Positions 49,865 through 60,966 of a stretch of 64,000 nt of DNA are shown piece after piece. The notes under the pieces were generated by a model, which saw only the letters and a list, made by a program, of their open reading frames with translations, did no database searches and had not been told where the DNA came from. Both the position numbers and the translations under genes were made by a program. Source of the stretch: Gambelia wislizenii (taxonomy: Eukaryota > Chordata > Lepidosauria > Squamata > Crotaphytidae); assembly GCA_030847615.1 (NCBI GenBank), contig JAUMIR010000015.1, forward strand, positions 4,047,501-4,111,500, given 5' to 3'. Position 1 is the first letter of the stretch; each line of letters begins with the position of its first letter.

Positions 49865-50493
49865 GGGTTGTCTAAATGCAAAAATACTCCTCATAGAATT
49901 CGAGGAGAATACAATTTGCCTAAATGCCATCCAGAATCAATCTGTCATATTTAGAAAGGGGGGGGGGGACTGTCAAAAACTCTGCAGGAAAAGCTTTTGC
50001 GGCTTTTCCTGTATTTTTAAAAAAGTTCCATGGGGAATGCACATTCCTGCTTGTTGGGACAACTGATTCGCTTTGATGTGCATTTCCAATAAGAGCAGAA
50101 GTGGAAAGCTGATTGGTCAGAAGTACGCAGGGGGCGGAGCTTGCTAACAAGGCAAGCACCCGGAACGGCCATGTTGGATTTTCACTGTAGCAATTGTATG
50201 CTGAAGCAACAAAACAGCCATTTTGTTCTTTTTCCCTATTTATTTAGGTGGAATGTCGCACTTTTATATCTTAGGTATGCTTTTCTTAAAAAAAATACTG
50301 TTTGGCAGCAGCAACTGGTGACAATAAAAATGCAAGTAATTCACTTGTGCCTACCATCTGGATTCGCAAGCATGCCTGTTGGAACAGGGAAAGCGGATAG
50401 CTTCATATGCCTGCAATCTTGCCAAACAGAAGCTTTTTCGAATTGGCACTTGTGTGGCTCAATCCACATTTTTTCCTTTGTATAGACAAGCTC
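49865..50493. mobile_element. family E DNA element, copy 2 (4-bp TSD TATG)
   Basis: GGGTTGTCTAAATGC and TTGTATAGACAAGCTC are the ends. TATG occurs at 49861-49864 and 50494-50497. The element is 629 bp and collinear with copy 1, including the AGAATTCGAGGAGAATAC block and the 'ggcggagcttgctaacaaggcaag' region. Confidence 0.8.
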
Positions 50494-51321
50494 TATGTTT
50501 TATTAGCAAAACTACCGTAACAAATTAAATTGCTCTGCATTTCTCTTCCTTTCTCTCATGACTGCCCAAAATCTGATGCTCATGAGGGCGGTTTCATTCT
50601 GCCTACTGATAGGGCCAGCTCTTAAAAGCCATGTGTGAGAGAGGAAAGCAAGCAAGAAAAGGATAGATTTGCTATTTTAGCCTGGGGATGACCTTAAAGC
50701 CCAAGTCTCCATTGCACTCTGCTTTTATGCATTTAACTGCATGGCCAGGAGAGTGGCGGATGAGTTTGTGGGCTTGGAGAAAAGGAAATTTAATGCCAAA
50801 TCAATAGCTCTGGTGACTGAAGTCTTCTGTCTCCTTCCTTGCGTACCAGACATTGCCCTCTCCTGTCCCATATACTGTACTCACTTCCCCCAGCAAAGAA
50901 ACCCTCTTCGGTGTCCCGAGTGAGCCATACAGAACTTCCTGGTTTCTTCTAGACACATTACTGGAATCTTCCAGAACTGTTTGCATCTGGGGTTTGCCTT
51001 CCCTCCCTCCTCCCTGCCTCATCTCCAAAAAATGTTCTTGTTTTATTGTTGGAATATTTTTCTCTGTTTGCAAAGACACTCTAGAGGAGTGGGAGGGGTC
51101 AATGTTTTTATCTACGCAAGTAATTGTCTACATAAGTTAAATAACCCCTATTGAGTAAAATTTAAGAAATGGGGGCCATTAAAAGAGAAGTGAATTAATC
51201 CAGAAGAAAGTTGTTGGATATAGATAAAGTGGAGCTTAAAAAAAATTAAATACAGAAGCTAGAGGCTCCTGGAACTTTCACAGTTGGCTGGAAGAGAGAA
51301 TTTCAGCAGTTGTTGCTTGTA
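50494..51321. other. unassigned
   Basis: No exon or repeat family recognised. This would be ONECUT-like intron if that gene extends right. Confidence 0.3.
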
Positions 51322-51480
51322 GAATCATAGAGTTGGAAGAGACCCCAAGGGCCATCTAGTCCAACCCCCTGCCGTGCAGGAATATACAATCAAAGCATTC
51401 CTGACAGATGGCCATCCAGCCTCTGCTTAAAAACCTCCAAAGAAGGAGATGCCAACACACTCCCAGGCAGTACTTTCCAT
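51322..51480 (-). mobile_element. CR1 3' tail fragment, minus orientation
   Basis: AGAATCATAGAGTTGGAAGA to CACTCCCAGGCAGTACTTTC. It is directly followed by a second, longer CR1 copy in the same orientation, which begins AGAACCATAGAGTTGGAAGG. Confidence 0.75.
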
Positions 51481-52686
51481 AGAACCATAGAGTTGGAAGG
51501 GACTTCCAAGGGCCATCCAGTCCAACCCCATTCTGCCGTGCAGAAATACACAATCAAACCATTCCCGACAGATGGCCATCCAGCCTCTGTTTAAAAACCT
51601 CCAAAGAAGGAGACTCCACCACACTACGAGGCAGCAGCGGATTCCACTTCTGAACAGCTCTTACTGTCAGGAAGTTAAGTTCTTCCTAATAGTGGAATCT
51701 CGTTTCCTGTAGTTTGAATCAATTGATCCATGTCCTAGGAGATTTTCACACAGGGCCAAAATGCCCCGTTACTGCCCCACCACCTCCTCTCCAGTTCCTG
51801 CCACGGAATAACGTTAATCTTTCACACATGTACCTTAATTCCGTGGCAGGAACGGGCTCCCCCTCCCCTTGCTGGCCGGCTGTAAATGCAGCTGTCGTAA
51901 GGCTGCTTTTACGACCGGCCATCTGAAATGTTATCACATTATAGTGTGATAATGGCCGGGTGGTAAATTTAAAAAATAAAACTCCCCCAAACATAACATC
52001 AGTTCACCAAGCACAAAAACGCACTTTAAAGCACACAGTCAAAACAGGGAGGATAAACTAAAGGGTGCCACTTACCTGGATGTCCAGATCGTACCAGGAA
52101 GTGCTCGGAACGGACCTCCCCTCCGTGGCTGTCATTTCGGAACAGGAATGGAGCTCCTGTTTGCACACCCGTGATTGCGTGATAGCGACGGAACGGGAGG
52201 TCTATACATGATGAAAAATTGTGATTACATTGTTCCAGAACAGTCATGGGAGCAGGACAGAACGGGGTCAATGTCATCCAAAAGGGAAAACCTTTCCCGA
52301 CCCTGATCTGTTCCTACCACAGGATATATAGCCCGTGTGAAAATCTCCCATGTCTCTGGAGTGTCAGAAAACAACCTTGCCCCATCCTCAGTATGAGATC
52401 CCTTCAAATATTTCAACATGGCTCTCATGTCCCCTCTCAACCTTCTCTTCTCCAGGCTAAACATGCCCAGCTCCCTAAGCCGCTCCTCATAGGGCATCAT
52501 GGCTTCCAGACCTCCCACCATTTTGGTCGCCCTTCTCTGGACACGTTCCAGCTTGTCCATATCCTTCTTGAATTGTGGTGCCCAGAACTGGACACAGTAG
52601 TCCAGGTGAGGTCTGACCAAAGCAGAATAGAGTGGCACTATGACTTCCCTTGATCTAGGCACTATACTCCTATGAATGCAGCCTAT
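51481..52686 (-). mobile_element. CR1 LINE 3' end, minus orientation, split by a family C element
   Basis: The 3' UTR runs from 51481 to CATGTCCTAG (51738). The family C element follows, and CR1 resumes at CCATGTCTCTGGAG (52348) into the ORF2 tail. There the minus strand still encodes [13 protein letters not shown] and W-A-P-Q-F-K-K-D-M up to about 52680. Confidence 0.85.
51739..52347. mobile_element. family C DNA element, copy 3 (TSD CCTAG/CCATG)
   Basis: GAGATTTTCACAC and GTGTGAAAATCTC are perfect 13-bp inverted ends. The flanks are CCTAG (51734-51738) and CCATG (52348-52352), a 5-bp duplication with two changes. The target is the same CR1 pentamer as for copy 2, read on the other strand. 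The element is 609 bp and in reverse orientation relative to copy 1. Confidence 0.8.
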
Positions 52687-52984
52687 TGGCCAACCATAAT
52701 ACAAAACACATTATGGAAGCTTTATTGGCTTCTTCATCAGGCAAAAGATGTTTAGAAATAAATAAAGAAAAGTGACAGTGTTGAAGTCACAAGCCTACAT
52801 GTTGTCTCAGATGTTGCTTGTGTTGTTGATATTCAGAATATGGATTATTTCAGCCACTGGGGAGCTGGCGTGAGAAAAGATGTTGTGTAGTGATTTGAGG
52901 GGTAGCCTAGAAGTTTAGGAGTCCTGGGTTCAAATCTCCACTCAGCCATGGAAACCCACTGGGTGACCCACAGAGAAAGGCAAG
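52687..52984 (+). other. unassigned, with a SINE family B fragment
   Basis: 52892-52978 matches the SINE B head and B-box region (GGTTCAAATCTCCACTCAGC). The rest is unassigned. Confidence 0.45.
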
Positions 52985-53810
52985 ATCCCACCCCTTCCTC
53001 TCTTCTCCCCTCTCCTCCTGAGTTAATGGAGGACAAGCTACTTTGCAGTTTGAACTCACTTTGCAGCAACCAAAGTGAGCTGAAGACAAAGGCCCCGTCT
53101 ATACAATGAAAAAAAAATCCATTTGGAGGTAAAAAAAATTCCAAAAGGCAGCCGTTTGAATGCGTACTATCTGCCTACATGATTCCCCCCCAACTCCATA
53201 TGACCCCCCCTTCCAGCTGGCTAGAGCGAGCAATCCAAGCGGCCGTTTAAATCTCCCACCACTTTTTTTTAATTTAAAAAGGTGCCTGTTACGTAGACAG
53301 TCAGTTTTCCATATTTACAATATAAAATACAAATGAATAAATGTAAAAATCTCCATTTGATGAACTTACTGGACTCTCGCTTAGCCGGGAATCCAACATG
53401 GCGGCCGCTCCCAATTCCCCTCTTTGCTAGCCCCGCCCCCTGTGCTCGGCCAGCCAATCAGATTGCACTGCCTGTTTGTATGTGTGCGAATGGGGTGTAC
53501 AAATGATTGCAAATTCAAACAGTTGTATGGATTATTTGCCGAGATCCGCTATTCCTCCTGAACTCCGAATTCACAGACTTTATGGGGGATTTGCTGCCCT
53601 CCCTTCTGAAAGACATGAATGTATCCAAATGGCTGTATGTACACATTATCGATCTTTCAAACACCGTATGGATTTTTTCATCGTGTAGACGAGGCAAAGG
53701 GAGGGAGGAGAAAGAAACTGGAACATTTTAAAAGCAGTTGAAAAAGTGGGATGACAGAGAATTCATCGGGGTTGTCCCTAACAAATCGGGGCAATTGGAT
53801 GGTGTACTTT
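52985..53810 (+). repeat. family X copy split by a family E element
   Basis: The left part 52985-53091 (TTGCAGCAACCAAAGTGAGC) and right part 53696-53810 (GAGAAAGAAACTGGAACATT, GGGGTTGTCCCTAACA) are contiguous in the other copies. The family E element at 53092-53695 separates them with a 4-bp AAAG duplication. Confidence 0.65.
53092..53695. mobile_element. family E-like DNA element, copy 3 (4-bp TSD AAAG)
   Basis: GCCCCGTCTATACAATGAAA matches the reverse complement of the right end (TTTCATCGTGTAGACGAGGC) at 17 of 20 positions. AAAG lies at 53088-53091 and 53696-53699. The element is 604 bp. Its interior differs from copies 1 and 2, so it is a related but separate subfamily. The short frames inside are not supported as genes. 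Confidence 0.7.
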
Positions 53811-54619
53811 TGTTGGACATTAACAGGAAGAAACTCTCCACTGTTGTAAATATGAATATGCATGTATATGGTTGCCAACTTTTTCATTCTCTCCAGCTCC
53901 TCTGCATTTATCTGCAGCCTCTGAGCTGCACACATTGGCAAGTGGTCATGTTATAACAGAAGTGCTATTATCCAGTCTTTGAACTGGGAAAAGGAGGGGA
54001 ACTTTAATCAAATCTGCCAGCCCTACGCCCTCACCCACTGACTCCTCCTTATTTTAACCAAATCTTGGTTATATACCTTGCAGCTTTTTAAAAAGTGATA
54101 GGTAAGGGGGCTGCCCTCCTGCCAATGGAGCAGTATCAACTTTAACTCAATGCCAAAGAAGGCTTGAACTTGCCAATTTCTATTTGAAAACAGAAGAGCA
54201 ACCAAGTCATCAATTTTTTCTCATCAGCTGGCAATCCTTTATGTACATTTCCGTAGCCCGCCGTCTTGGCAGCTGCTAGAAACAGGCATAAATACAGATT
54301 TTATGTGGGGCGGTGGTGGGGGGAAAGCAAAGTTAAGAGAAGAAAACAACAGCCGTGGCCACTCAGGTCCAATTCATAATATTAGGACAAGATGTAATTT
54401 TGCAAAGCTCAGATGTTATTAAGCAACCTGGCAGCAGGTCTCCATTAACATTTAATGGGCTAAGATTTTATTGGCCCATGTTAAAACCTTGCATGTTCTT
54501 TTCTTTCTAAACGAGTCTTTTGTTTTAATTAGCTGCTTGGTGGGGAAAGTTTCAGAGATGGCTCAGAGGATGTGATGTTCACAACAGGGCTTTAAAATGT
54601 CTGGGAAAAAAGCTTGGGG
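53811..54619. other. unassigned
   Basis: No exon or repeat family recognised. Confidence 0.3.
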
Positions 54620-55427
54620 CCTGTTCACAATACACTGTTATAGCGGTATGATACCACTTTCACTGCCATGGTTCCATCCTACGCAGTCCTGGAATTTGTA
54701 GGGAGGAGTACATTATGACCCCTGTATCCGCTGGGGATTGGTTCGGGGGGTGGGGATACTGAAAACCGTGGATAATAGTGAATACCATTGAAAATAATGG
54801 GACTTCTGGTTTAAAATACCATAGAGTTGCCTTGGAGGACCTAGAAAATGGCCAGAGACGACACATTTTCTAGGAAGACTCTATGGTAGGTGCGATTTTG
54901 TGTCCTATGGATAATTGAATCAGTGGATAATGAATCAATGAATACAGGGGTCCTACTGTACATTACGATCCTTGTATCTGTTGGGCCCATATCCGTGGAT
55001 TCACTCACCCATGTTGGAAAAATATGGTCTCTCTAGGCATCTTCTAGGTCTTCCAGTGTGATTCTATGGTATACCTCTGCCCAAAGCTGGCCATAGAGTT
55101 GTGCTGGAGAACCTAGAAGGTGCCTAGAGAGGTTTTCTTTCTAGGTATCTTCTAGGTCCTCCAGTGTGACTCTATGGTATGCTTGGACCAGAAGTCATTC
55201 ATATTCATTTTACTTGGGTTTGCTATTATCTGTGGTTTCTGGTATCCACAGTAAGTCTGGGAATATATCCCCCTGTGGATATAGGAGTCATACTGTAGCT
55301 AAAATTCTTAGCCAGAAAGCTCTAGTGCCTCCCCAAACGACAATCCCCAGGGCTCCATAAGATGCAGCCATGAAAGTTAAAGTGGAACAGTAGTTCTGGA
55401 GTTGTCAGGTGTGAATGGGCCCTTGGA
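54620..55427. mobile_element. family D MITE split by two TA-MITEs
   Basis: Left half 54620-54705 (GGCCTGTTCACAATACACTG, 'ccatggttccatcctacg') and right half 55297-55427 ('ccccagggctccataagatgcagccatgaaagttaaag', GTGTGAATGGGCCC) belong to one family D copy. Between them lie two ACCATAGAG-subtype TA-MITEs, about 54706-54960 (GACCCCTGTATCCGCTGGGG to GGGGTCCTACTGTA) and 54960-55297. Confidence 0.6.
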
Positions 55428-55489
55428 TTCATCCTTTCCCCAACTGCATAACCTCCAACTTTCCTGATTTGGCAGGCACAATCCCAATT

Positions 55490-55732
55490 ACAGTAAGACC
55501 CCCATATCCGCAGGGGATTAGTTCCGGGCCTCACCGCAGATAACGAAAACCGTGGATAATAGCGAACGCCATTGAAAATAATGGGACTTTCGGTTTAAAA
55601 TACCACAGAGTTGCCTTGGAGGACCAAGAAAATGGCTAGAGAGGACACATTTTCTAGGAAGACTCTATGGTAGCTGTGCTGAAACTGAAACCGTGGATGG
55701 AGAATCCACAGATGTGGGGGTGCTACTGTACT
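55490..55732. mobile_element. TA-MITE, ACCATAGAG subtype
   Basis: ACAGTAAGACCCCCATATCC and GATGTGGGGGTGCTACTGTA are inverted ends. Inside are TACCACAGAGTTGCCTTGGA and AAGACTCTATGGTAG. Confidence 0.75.
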
Positions 55733-55772
55733 GTACTACTGTACTCCTCCGCCGTCCCACTTTTTCACTGTT

Positions 55773-55997
55773 GTTGTTGTGTGCCTTCAAGTCACTTTCC
55801 AACTTATGTCGAACCTATCATGGGGTTTTCTTGGCAAGATATGTTCAGAGGGGGTTTGCCTTTACCTTCCTCTGAGGCTGAGAGTGTGTGACTTGCCCAA
55901 GGTCACCCAGTGGGTTTCCTTGGCTGAGCAGGGATTCGAACCCTGTTCTCCCAGAGTCATAGCCCAGTACTCAAACCCCTACACCACACTGATTCTC
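55773..55997 (-). mobile_element. tRNA-derived SINE (family B), minus orientation, best copy
   Basis: GTTGTTGTTGTGTGCCTTCA, ACTTATGTCGAACCTATCAT, CCTCTGAGGCTGAGAGTGTG, GGGATTCGAACCCTGTTCTC and CCCCTACACCACACTGATTC give the full reversed structure with B- and A-box complements. Confidence 0.75.
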
Positions 55998-56100
55998 TTT
56001 TTCAGCTGCTTTTAAAATGTCCCAGTTTCTCTCTCCTCCTCTTGCTTTCTCCTTAGCTTACTTCAGTTGCTGCAAATTGAGTTTCTTTTTTAAAAATATA

Positions 56101-57334
56101 CAGTCGTCCCTTTACATTCGCGGGGGTTCCGTTCCGCGGACCCCCGCGAATGTGAAAAATCCGCAAATAACAAACACCCCTCCCCCTCCCTCCCCAGGCC
56201 TTCGCGGGGCCTTGCTAGGCCCCGCAGAGGTCTCCCCGGCCCTCCCTCCCTCCCTCCCCAGGCCTTCGCGGGGCCTTGCTAGGCCCCGCAGAGGTCTCCC
56301 CGGCCCTCCCTCCCTCCCTCCCCAGGCCTTCGCGGGGCCTTGCTAGGCCCCGCAGAGGTCTCCCCGGCCCTCCCTCCCTCCCTCCCCAGGCCTTCGTGGG
56401 GCCTTGCTAGGCCCCGCGGAGGTCTCCCCGGCCCTCCCTCCCTCCCTCCCCAGGCCTTCGCGGGGCCTTGCTAGGCCCCACGGAGGTCTCCCCGGCCCTC
56501 CCTCCCTCCCTCCCCAGGCCTTCGCGGGGCCTTGCTAGGCCCCGCAGAGGTCTCCCCGGCCCTCCCTCCCTCCCTCCCCAGGCCTTCGTGGGGCCTTGCT
56601 AGGCCCCGCGGAGGTCTCCCCGGCCCTTCCTCCCTCCCTGCCCAGGCCTTCGCGGGGCCTTGCTAGGCCCCGCGGAGGCCTCCCCGGCCCTCCCTCCCTC
56701 CCTCCCTCCCCAGGCCTTCGCGGGGCCTTGCTAGGCCCCACGGAGGTCTCCCCGGCCCTCCCTCCCTCCCTCCCCAGGCCTTCGCGGGGCCTTGCTAGGC
56801 CCCGCGGAGGTCTCCCCGGCCCTTCCTCCCTCCCTGCCCAGGCCTTCGCGGGGCCTTGCTAGGCCCCACGGAGGTCTCCCCGGCCCTCCCTCCCTCCCTG
56901 CCCAGGCCTTCGCGGGGCCTTGCTAGGCCCCGCAGAGGTCTCCCCGGCCCTTCCTCCCTCCCTGCCCAGGCCTTCGCGGGGCCTTGCTAGGCCCCGCGGA
57001 GGTCTCCCCGGCCCTCCCTCCCTCACTCTCCAGGCCTTCGCGGGGCCTTGCTAGGCCCCGCGGAGGTCTCCCCGGCCCTCCCTCCCTCCCTCCCCAGGCC
57101 TTCGCGGGGCATCCAGGGGTCCCGCGAAGGCCTCCCCACCCCTCCCCAGGCCTTCGCGGGGCCTCCGGAGGGCCTCCGGGGGTCCCGCGAAGGCCTCCCC
57201 ACCCCTCCCCAGGTCTTTCACGGGGCCTCTGGAGGCCCCGTGTCGCGGTTTTGGGGGGGCCCGGGGGGGGCCTCCCAAAACCGCGAATAACCGAAACCGC
57301 GAATGTCAAGTTCGCGAATGTGGAGGGACAACTG
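56101..57334. mobile_element. Tigger/mariner-like MITE carrying a GC-rich minisatellite, copy 2
   Basis: TA-flanked ends CAGTCGTCCCTTTACATTCG and TGTGGAGGGACAACTG. The left hairpin ATTCGCGGGGGT / ACCCCCGCGAAT is perfect. CTTGCTAGGC recurs at 56211, 56275, 56339, 56403, 56467, 56531, 56595, 56659, 56727, 56791, 56855, 56919, 56983 and 57047: fourteen units with a 64-bp period and one 68-bp step from an extra CCTC. The last about 130 bp carry the second unit type (GGCCTCCGGAGGGCCTCCGG), which dominates the second half of copy 1. The open frames here are compositional. Confidence 0.88.
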
Positions 57335-57336
57335 TA

Positions 57337-57902
57337 ATTTTTTTAGTTTAACAATCTATACAAAAATAGAAGGCTTTGTGGCCTTTAAACAAACAAACAA
57401 ATGAACAAACAAATCATTCATTACAAACACAAAGACACTATACATCTAAATACCTACTTACCAACACCTAAACAAAACCCATATATATATATATATAATA
57501 CACACACACACACACACATATACACATACAGACACACCTACAATCATCTCTGGCTTTTCTTCGCAAACGAAGATACTTACATCCTAAAAAGACTTCCCAC
57601 CTGTTTTCCAAATACTTTCTTGCAGAATTGTTTTCTAATACATCCCCTATTTTACTTGTATATCACTAAAAATCTATTACCATTTAGTAGTAACCTCTTC
57701 CCTAATATTTTCAAAGTATTTACAAACTATTAATACACAATCCTGACAATCTTCAAAAAGGCTTACACTAGATCTTTGATATACTCTAACCACGTTATAA
57801 CATTGTTGCAAAATATTTTTACCTTAATATCTTCCTTAATTTTCAAATCCCTCCACATATATATATATTACCCTTCACTTTTTCAAAATATTCTATAAAT
57901 GT
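57337..57902. other. AT-rich, simple repeats, LINE tip
   Basis: AT and CA dinucleotide tracts lie at about 57481-57520. The tip of the LINE finger family (CTGGCTTTTCTTCGCAAACG) occurs alone at 57546-57574. Nothing else is recognised. Confidence 0.4.
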
Positions 57903-58030
57903 GAAGTTGAAGACTTTCACGGCCGGCATCCATAGATTTTCCTTGGTTTTAGATGCAGGCGAAATGTCAGAAATAAACTCTTCTAGAACATGGCCTCACA
58001 GCCTGGAAAAAAAACCAAGGAAAATTCTAT
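57903..58030. mobile_element. Penelope-like fragment
   Basis: GTTGAAGACTTTCACGGCCG, then GATGCAGGCGAAATGTCAGA, then CTCACAGCCTGGAAAAAAAA. The last block is partly the inverse of the first part, as in the larger copy at 45640-46685. Confidence 0.5.
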
Positions 58031-58429
58031 AAATGGTTTCCAGTTATTTATAAATTACTCCATTGAGTTCCCTTTCACATAATTTGTCAATTTATCCAGT
58101 TGTGCCATCTCTGATACCTTTTCAACCCAGTCCATAGCTGTTGGTATATTTTTGGCTTTCCAGTGCCTCGCTAAAACCAATCTTACTCCTATGACCAAAT
58201 AACAGATTAATTTTCTATTTTGTACTTCTTTCTTGTTTTTTAAATCAATCATATTTAATAAATATAACTCCGGTCGCATGGAGAAAATTTTGAAATTTTC
58301 CTATTTATTTTAGCCCCAAATCTCTGAATTTTCTTACACTTCCACCAAACATGATAGAAGGTTCCTATCTGAATTTCACATTTCAAGCACAAATTAGAAG
58401 AGTTTTTGTACATCTTGGCCAATCTGTCC

Positions 58430-59229
58430 GGAGAAACCGAGTTTCAAGTACAGTTGAAGAAACCGAGTTTCAAGTACAGCTGATACTCCAACTGCGCCTT
58501 TACCTGGATACAAGGGATCTGGAAACTGTGGTACATGCTTTGGTAACCTCATGTTTGGATTACTGTAATGCACTCTACATGGGGCTACCCTTGTGCCTAA
58601 CCCGGAAACTTCAACTGGTACAAAATATGGCAGCCAGGTTAATTACGGGTACATCTAGGAGAGAGCATATAACACCTGTGCTTAAATCTCTCCATTGGCT
58701 GCCGATTAGTTTCCGGGCGCAGTACAAGGTGTTGGTTTTAACCTTAAAAGCCCTACATGGCTTGGGTCCATCTTATCTCCGGGACCGCCTCATCCCATAT
58801 GACCCCCCCCGCACACTTCGGTCCTCTGGTAGGAACCTGCTGCAGCCTATGAAAACTAGGCTGTCGCAGACCTCCCAGAGGGCCTTCTCTTCTACGGCTT
58901 CCAGACTTTGGATGGCCTGCCGGATGAGATCCATCTTATCACTACTCTTGATAGCTTCAAGAAAGTACTAAAGACGGATCTCTTCTGGCAGGCCTTCCCG
59001 GAATAACTTCCCAGTTCCAGTGGACTGATTGCTACCCACCCCCTTGCCATCGTTGCCGTTATTTATTTATTTATTTATCATATTTTATTCTTGTTTTAAC
59101 TCTTCATTAGTTTAATTTAGTTTTAAGGGGTGGGAGGGTTAGGATGGGGAGGGATTGTTTTAACTTGATGTTTTAATCTTGTTGTACGCCGCCCCGGTTG
59201 CTGAGCAGAGGGGCGGGTTAAAAATAAAA

Positions 59230-59272
<43 letters not shown>
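58430..59272 (+). mobile_element. L2-clade LINE 3' end
   Basis: The plus frame to 58971 encodes the ORF2 C-terminus: L-V-T-S-C-L-D-Y-C-N-A-L-Y, L-Q-L-V-Q-N-M-A-A-R-L, L-H-W-L-P-I, Y-K-V-L-V-L-T-L-K-A-L-H-G and Y-L-R-D-R-L. A 3' UTR ends in GTTGTACGCCGCCCCGG and a TTATTATT tail (59231-59272). It is 5'-truncated. The first part of the frame (58351-58430) is not LINE. Part of the finger region (CCGAGTTTCAAGTACAG) is duplicated locally at 58438-58478. Confidence 0.8.
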
Positions 59273-59275
<3 letters not shown>

Positions 59276-60130
59276 GTTGTCCCTCCGTATCCACAGATTT
59301 GGTATCCACGGATTTAAGTATTCATGGCTTGAAAACATTCTTTAAAAAATAATCATCCAAAAAGCAAACCTTGATTTTGCCATCTTATACAAGGGACACC
59401 ATTTTGCTATGCCATTGTACTGTCTATTCTCCTTTATGGGTCTGAAACATGGGTCACCTATCACCACCACTTACGACACCTCGAACGCTTTCATCAGCAC
59501 TGTCTACGCACAATCCTAAATATACACTAGACTGACTATGTGATGAATGTTGCTGTCCTTGAGCAAGCAGGGATCACCAGCATGGAGGCCATGATATTGA
59601 GATCGCAGCTGCGCTGGGCAGGGCACGTTTCTAGGATGGAGGACCATTGCCTCCCCAAAATACTACTCTACGGTGAACTCGCCATGGGTCAGCGTAAGAG
59701 GGCCGCTCCAAAAAAGCAATACAAGGACTCCCTGAAACAACATCTCAGGCTCGGCCAAATTGATCACCAAAAATGGTCCGCCCTGGCCTCACATCAGGAG
59801 GCATGGAGACGCACTATCCACGATGCTGCAGCCTTATTTGAGAACTCACGCCAAACAAGTCTTGAAGAGAAACGACAACGCAGAAAGAATCACAACCCCA
59901 AGGAGACCCTCTGCTGTGCTTTCTGCAACTGGACTTGTTTATCTCGGATTGGCCTTTTTAGTCATCAGTGCACTTGCAGAAAGCGCGGGATGAGTCCTTC
60001 CTGAATCTTCGTTTGTGAAGAAAAGCCAGAGAAAGAGACAGCATCTAATGGGACTTGAGTATTCACCGATTTTGGTATCCACGGGGGGTCCTGGAACCAA
60101 ACCCTCACGAATATAGAGGGACAACTATAG
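59273..60130. mobile_element. Tigger/mariner-like MITE split by a LINE fragment
   Basis: The left part 59273-59424 (AGTTGTCCCTCCGTATCCAC to GCTATGCCATTGTA) and right part 60041-60130 (CTAATGGGACTTGAGTATTC to AGAGGGACAACTATA) join to a normal MITE. A LINE RT C-terminal fragment occupies the gap. Confidence 0.8.
59425..60040 (+). mobile_element. LINE RT C-terminal fragment inserted in the MITE
   Basis: The longest copy of this LINE family here. It reads [46 protein letters not shown] and a Cys/His finger (C-C-A-F-C-N-W-T-C ... F-S-H-Q-C-T-C). It stops in frame near 60004 and ends at GAAGAAAAGCCAGAG. The start of the frame has stops upstream (59529). Confidence 0.8.
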
Positions 60131-60330
60131 TTTGCACTCTGTTAACTCAGCGGGGGCAGAATCTTGCCCTTCCCAGTGGGCTTTGGCAAAAGCAAACTGC
60201 TGCAGCCCATCCTAGCTTGTGTGTTCTTCCTCATTAATCACTTTGGCCACCGTGACCACACTCTGATGTTGCTCAGCCACACACATCCTGGTTATCATCT
60301 GTGAAATGTTGGAGGGTGTACAACTAGCGC
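60131..60330 (-). repeat. family X fragment
   Basis: GTGTGTTCTTCCTCATTAAT, 'cactttggccaccgtgaccacactctgatg' and 'tcatctgtgaaatgttggag' match the block at 49743-49864. Confidence 0.5.
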
Positions 60331-60497
60331 ACTCCAGATGGGTTGGACTTCTATGCTGCTTGGGGGAAGTGATGGGATTTGTAATCAGCCCCATCTAGAA
60401 AGTGCAAGCTTGGCCAAGTGGGCATACTGTTCCAATAAAAATCTGACTTTGTTGAAGTTCTGCTAAGCGAATAAGAAGTACCTGTCTGGATCAGACC

Positions 60498-60860
60498 ATA
60501 GCCTATTGAAAGGGAGTGTTGTTCATCTGCCGAACGAGATCCGTCAGATTACAAGCCTGAGTAGCTTTAAAAAAGCAATCGGATCTCTTTCGGCAGGCCT
60601 TTCCTAATTAGATCCCGGCCTCAGGGGATCCTGGCGTGTTTTAGTCCGCTGGCTATTTATTGTATTTATTGTTTTTAAATGTGATTTTAGATCAGTTGCT
60701 TTTTCATTTATATTTGCTTAATATTTTTTTATGGGGGAGGGTGGGGGAGGATGGGGTGGGGCGTGTTTAGGGATTTTTATCTGTATTGTATTTTAATTTT
60801 TGTAAGCTGCCCCGATTGTTTTAACAGAGGGACAGGTATAAATAATAATAATAATAATCT
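60498..60860 (+). mobile_element. L2-like LINE 3' UTR
   Basis: 'ccgaacgagatccgtcagatt', GATCTCTTTCGGCAGGCCTT, TTGTAAGCTGCCCCGATTGT and an AATAATAATAATAAT tail parallel the 3' end at 58920-59272. Confidence 0.6.
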
Positions 60861-60966
60861 GTAACCATAGGAGTACTCGTACTACAAACTTAATTTCAGC
60901 AAGATCTCTGGCAGGAACAAACTCTCCCTCCACCAAGAAGCCTGCTGGGTGGGAGAGAGGAAGAAT

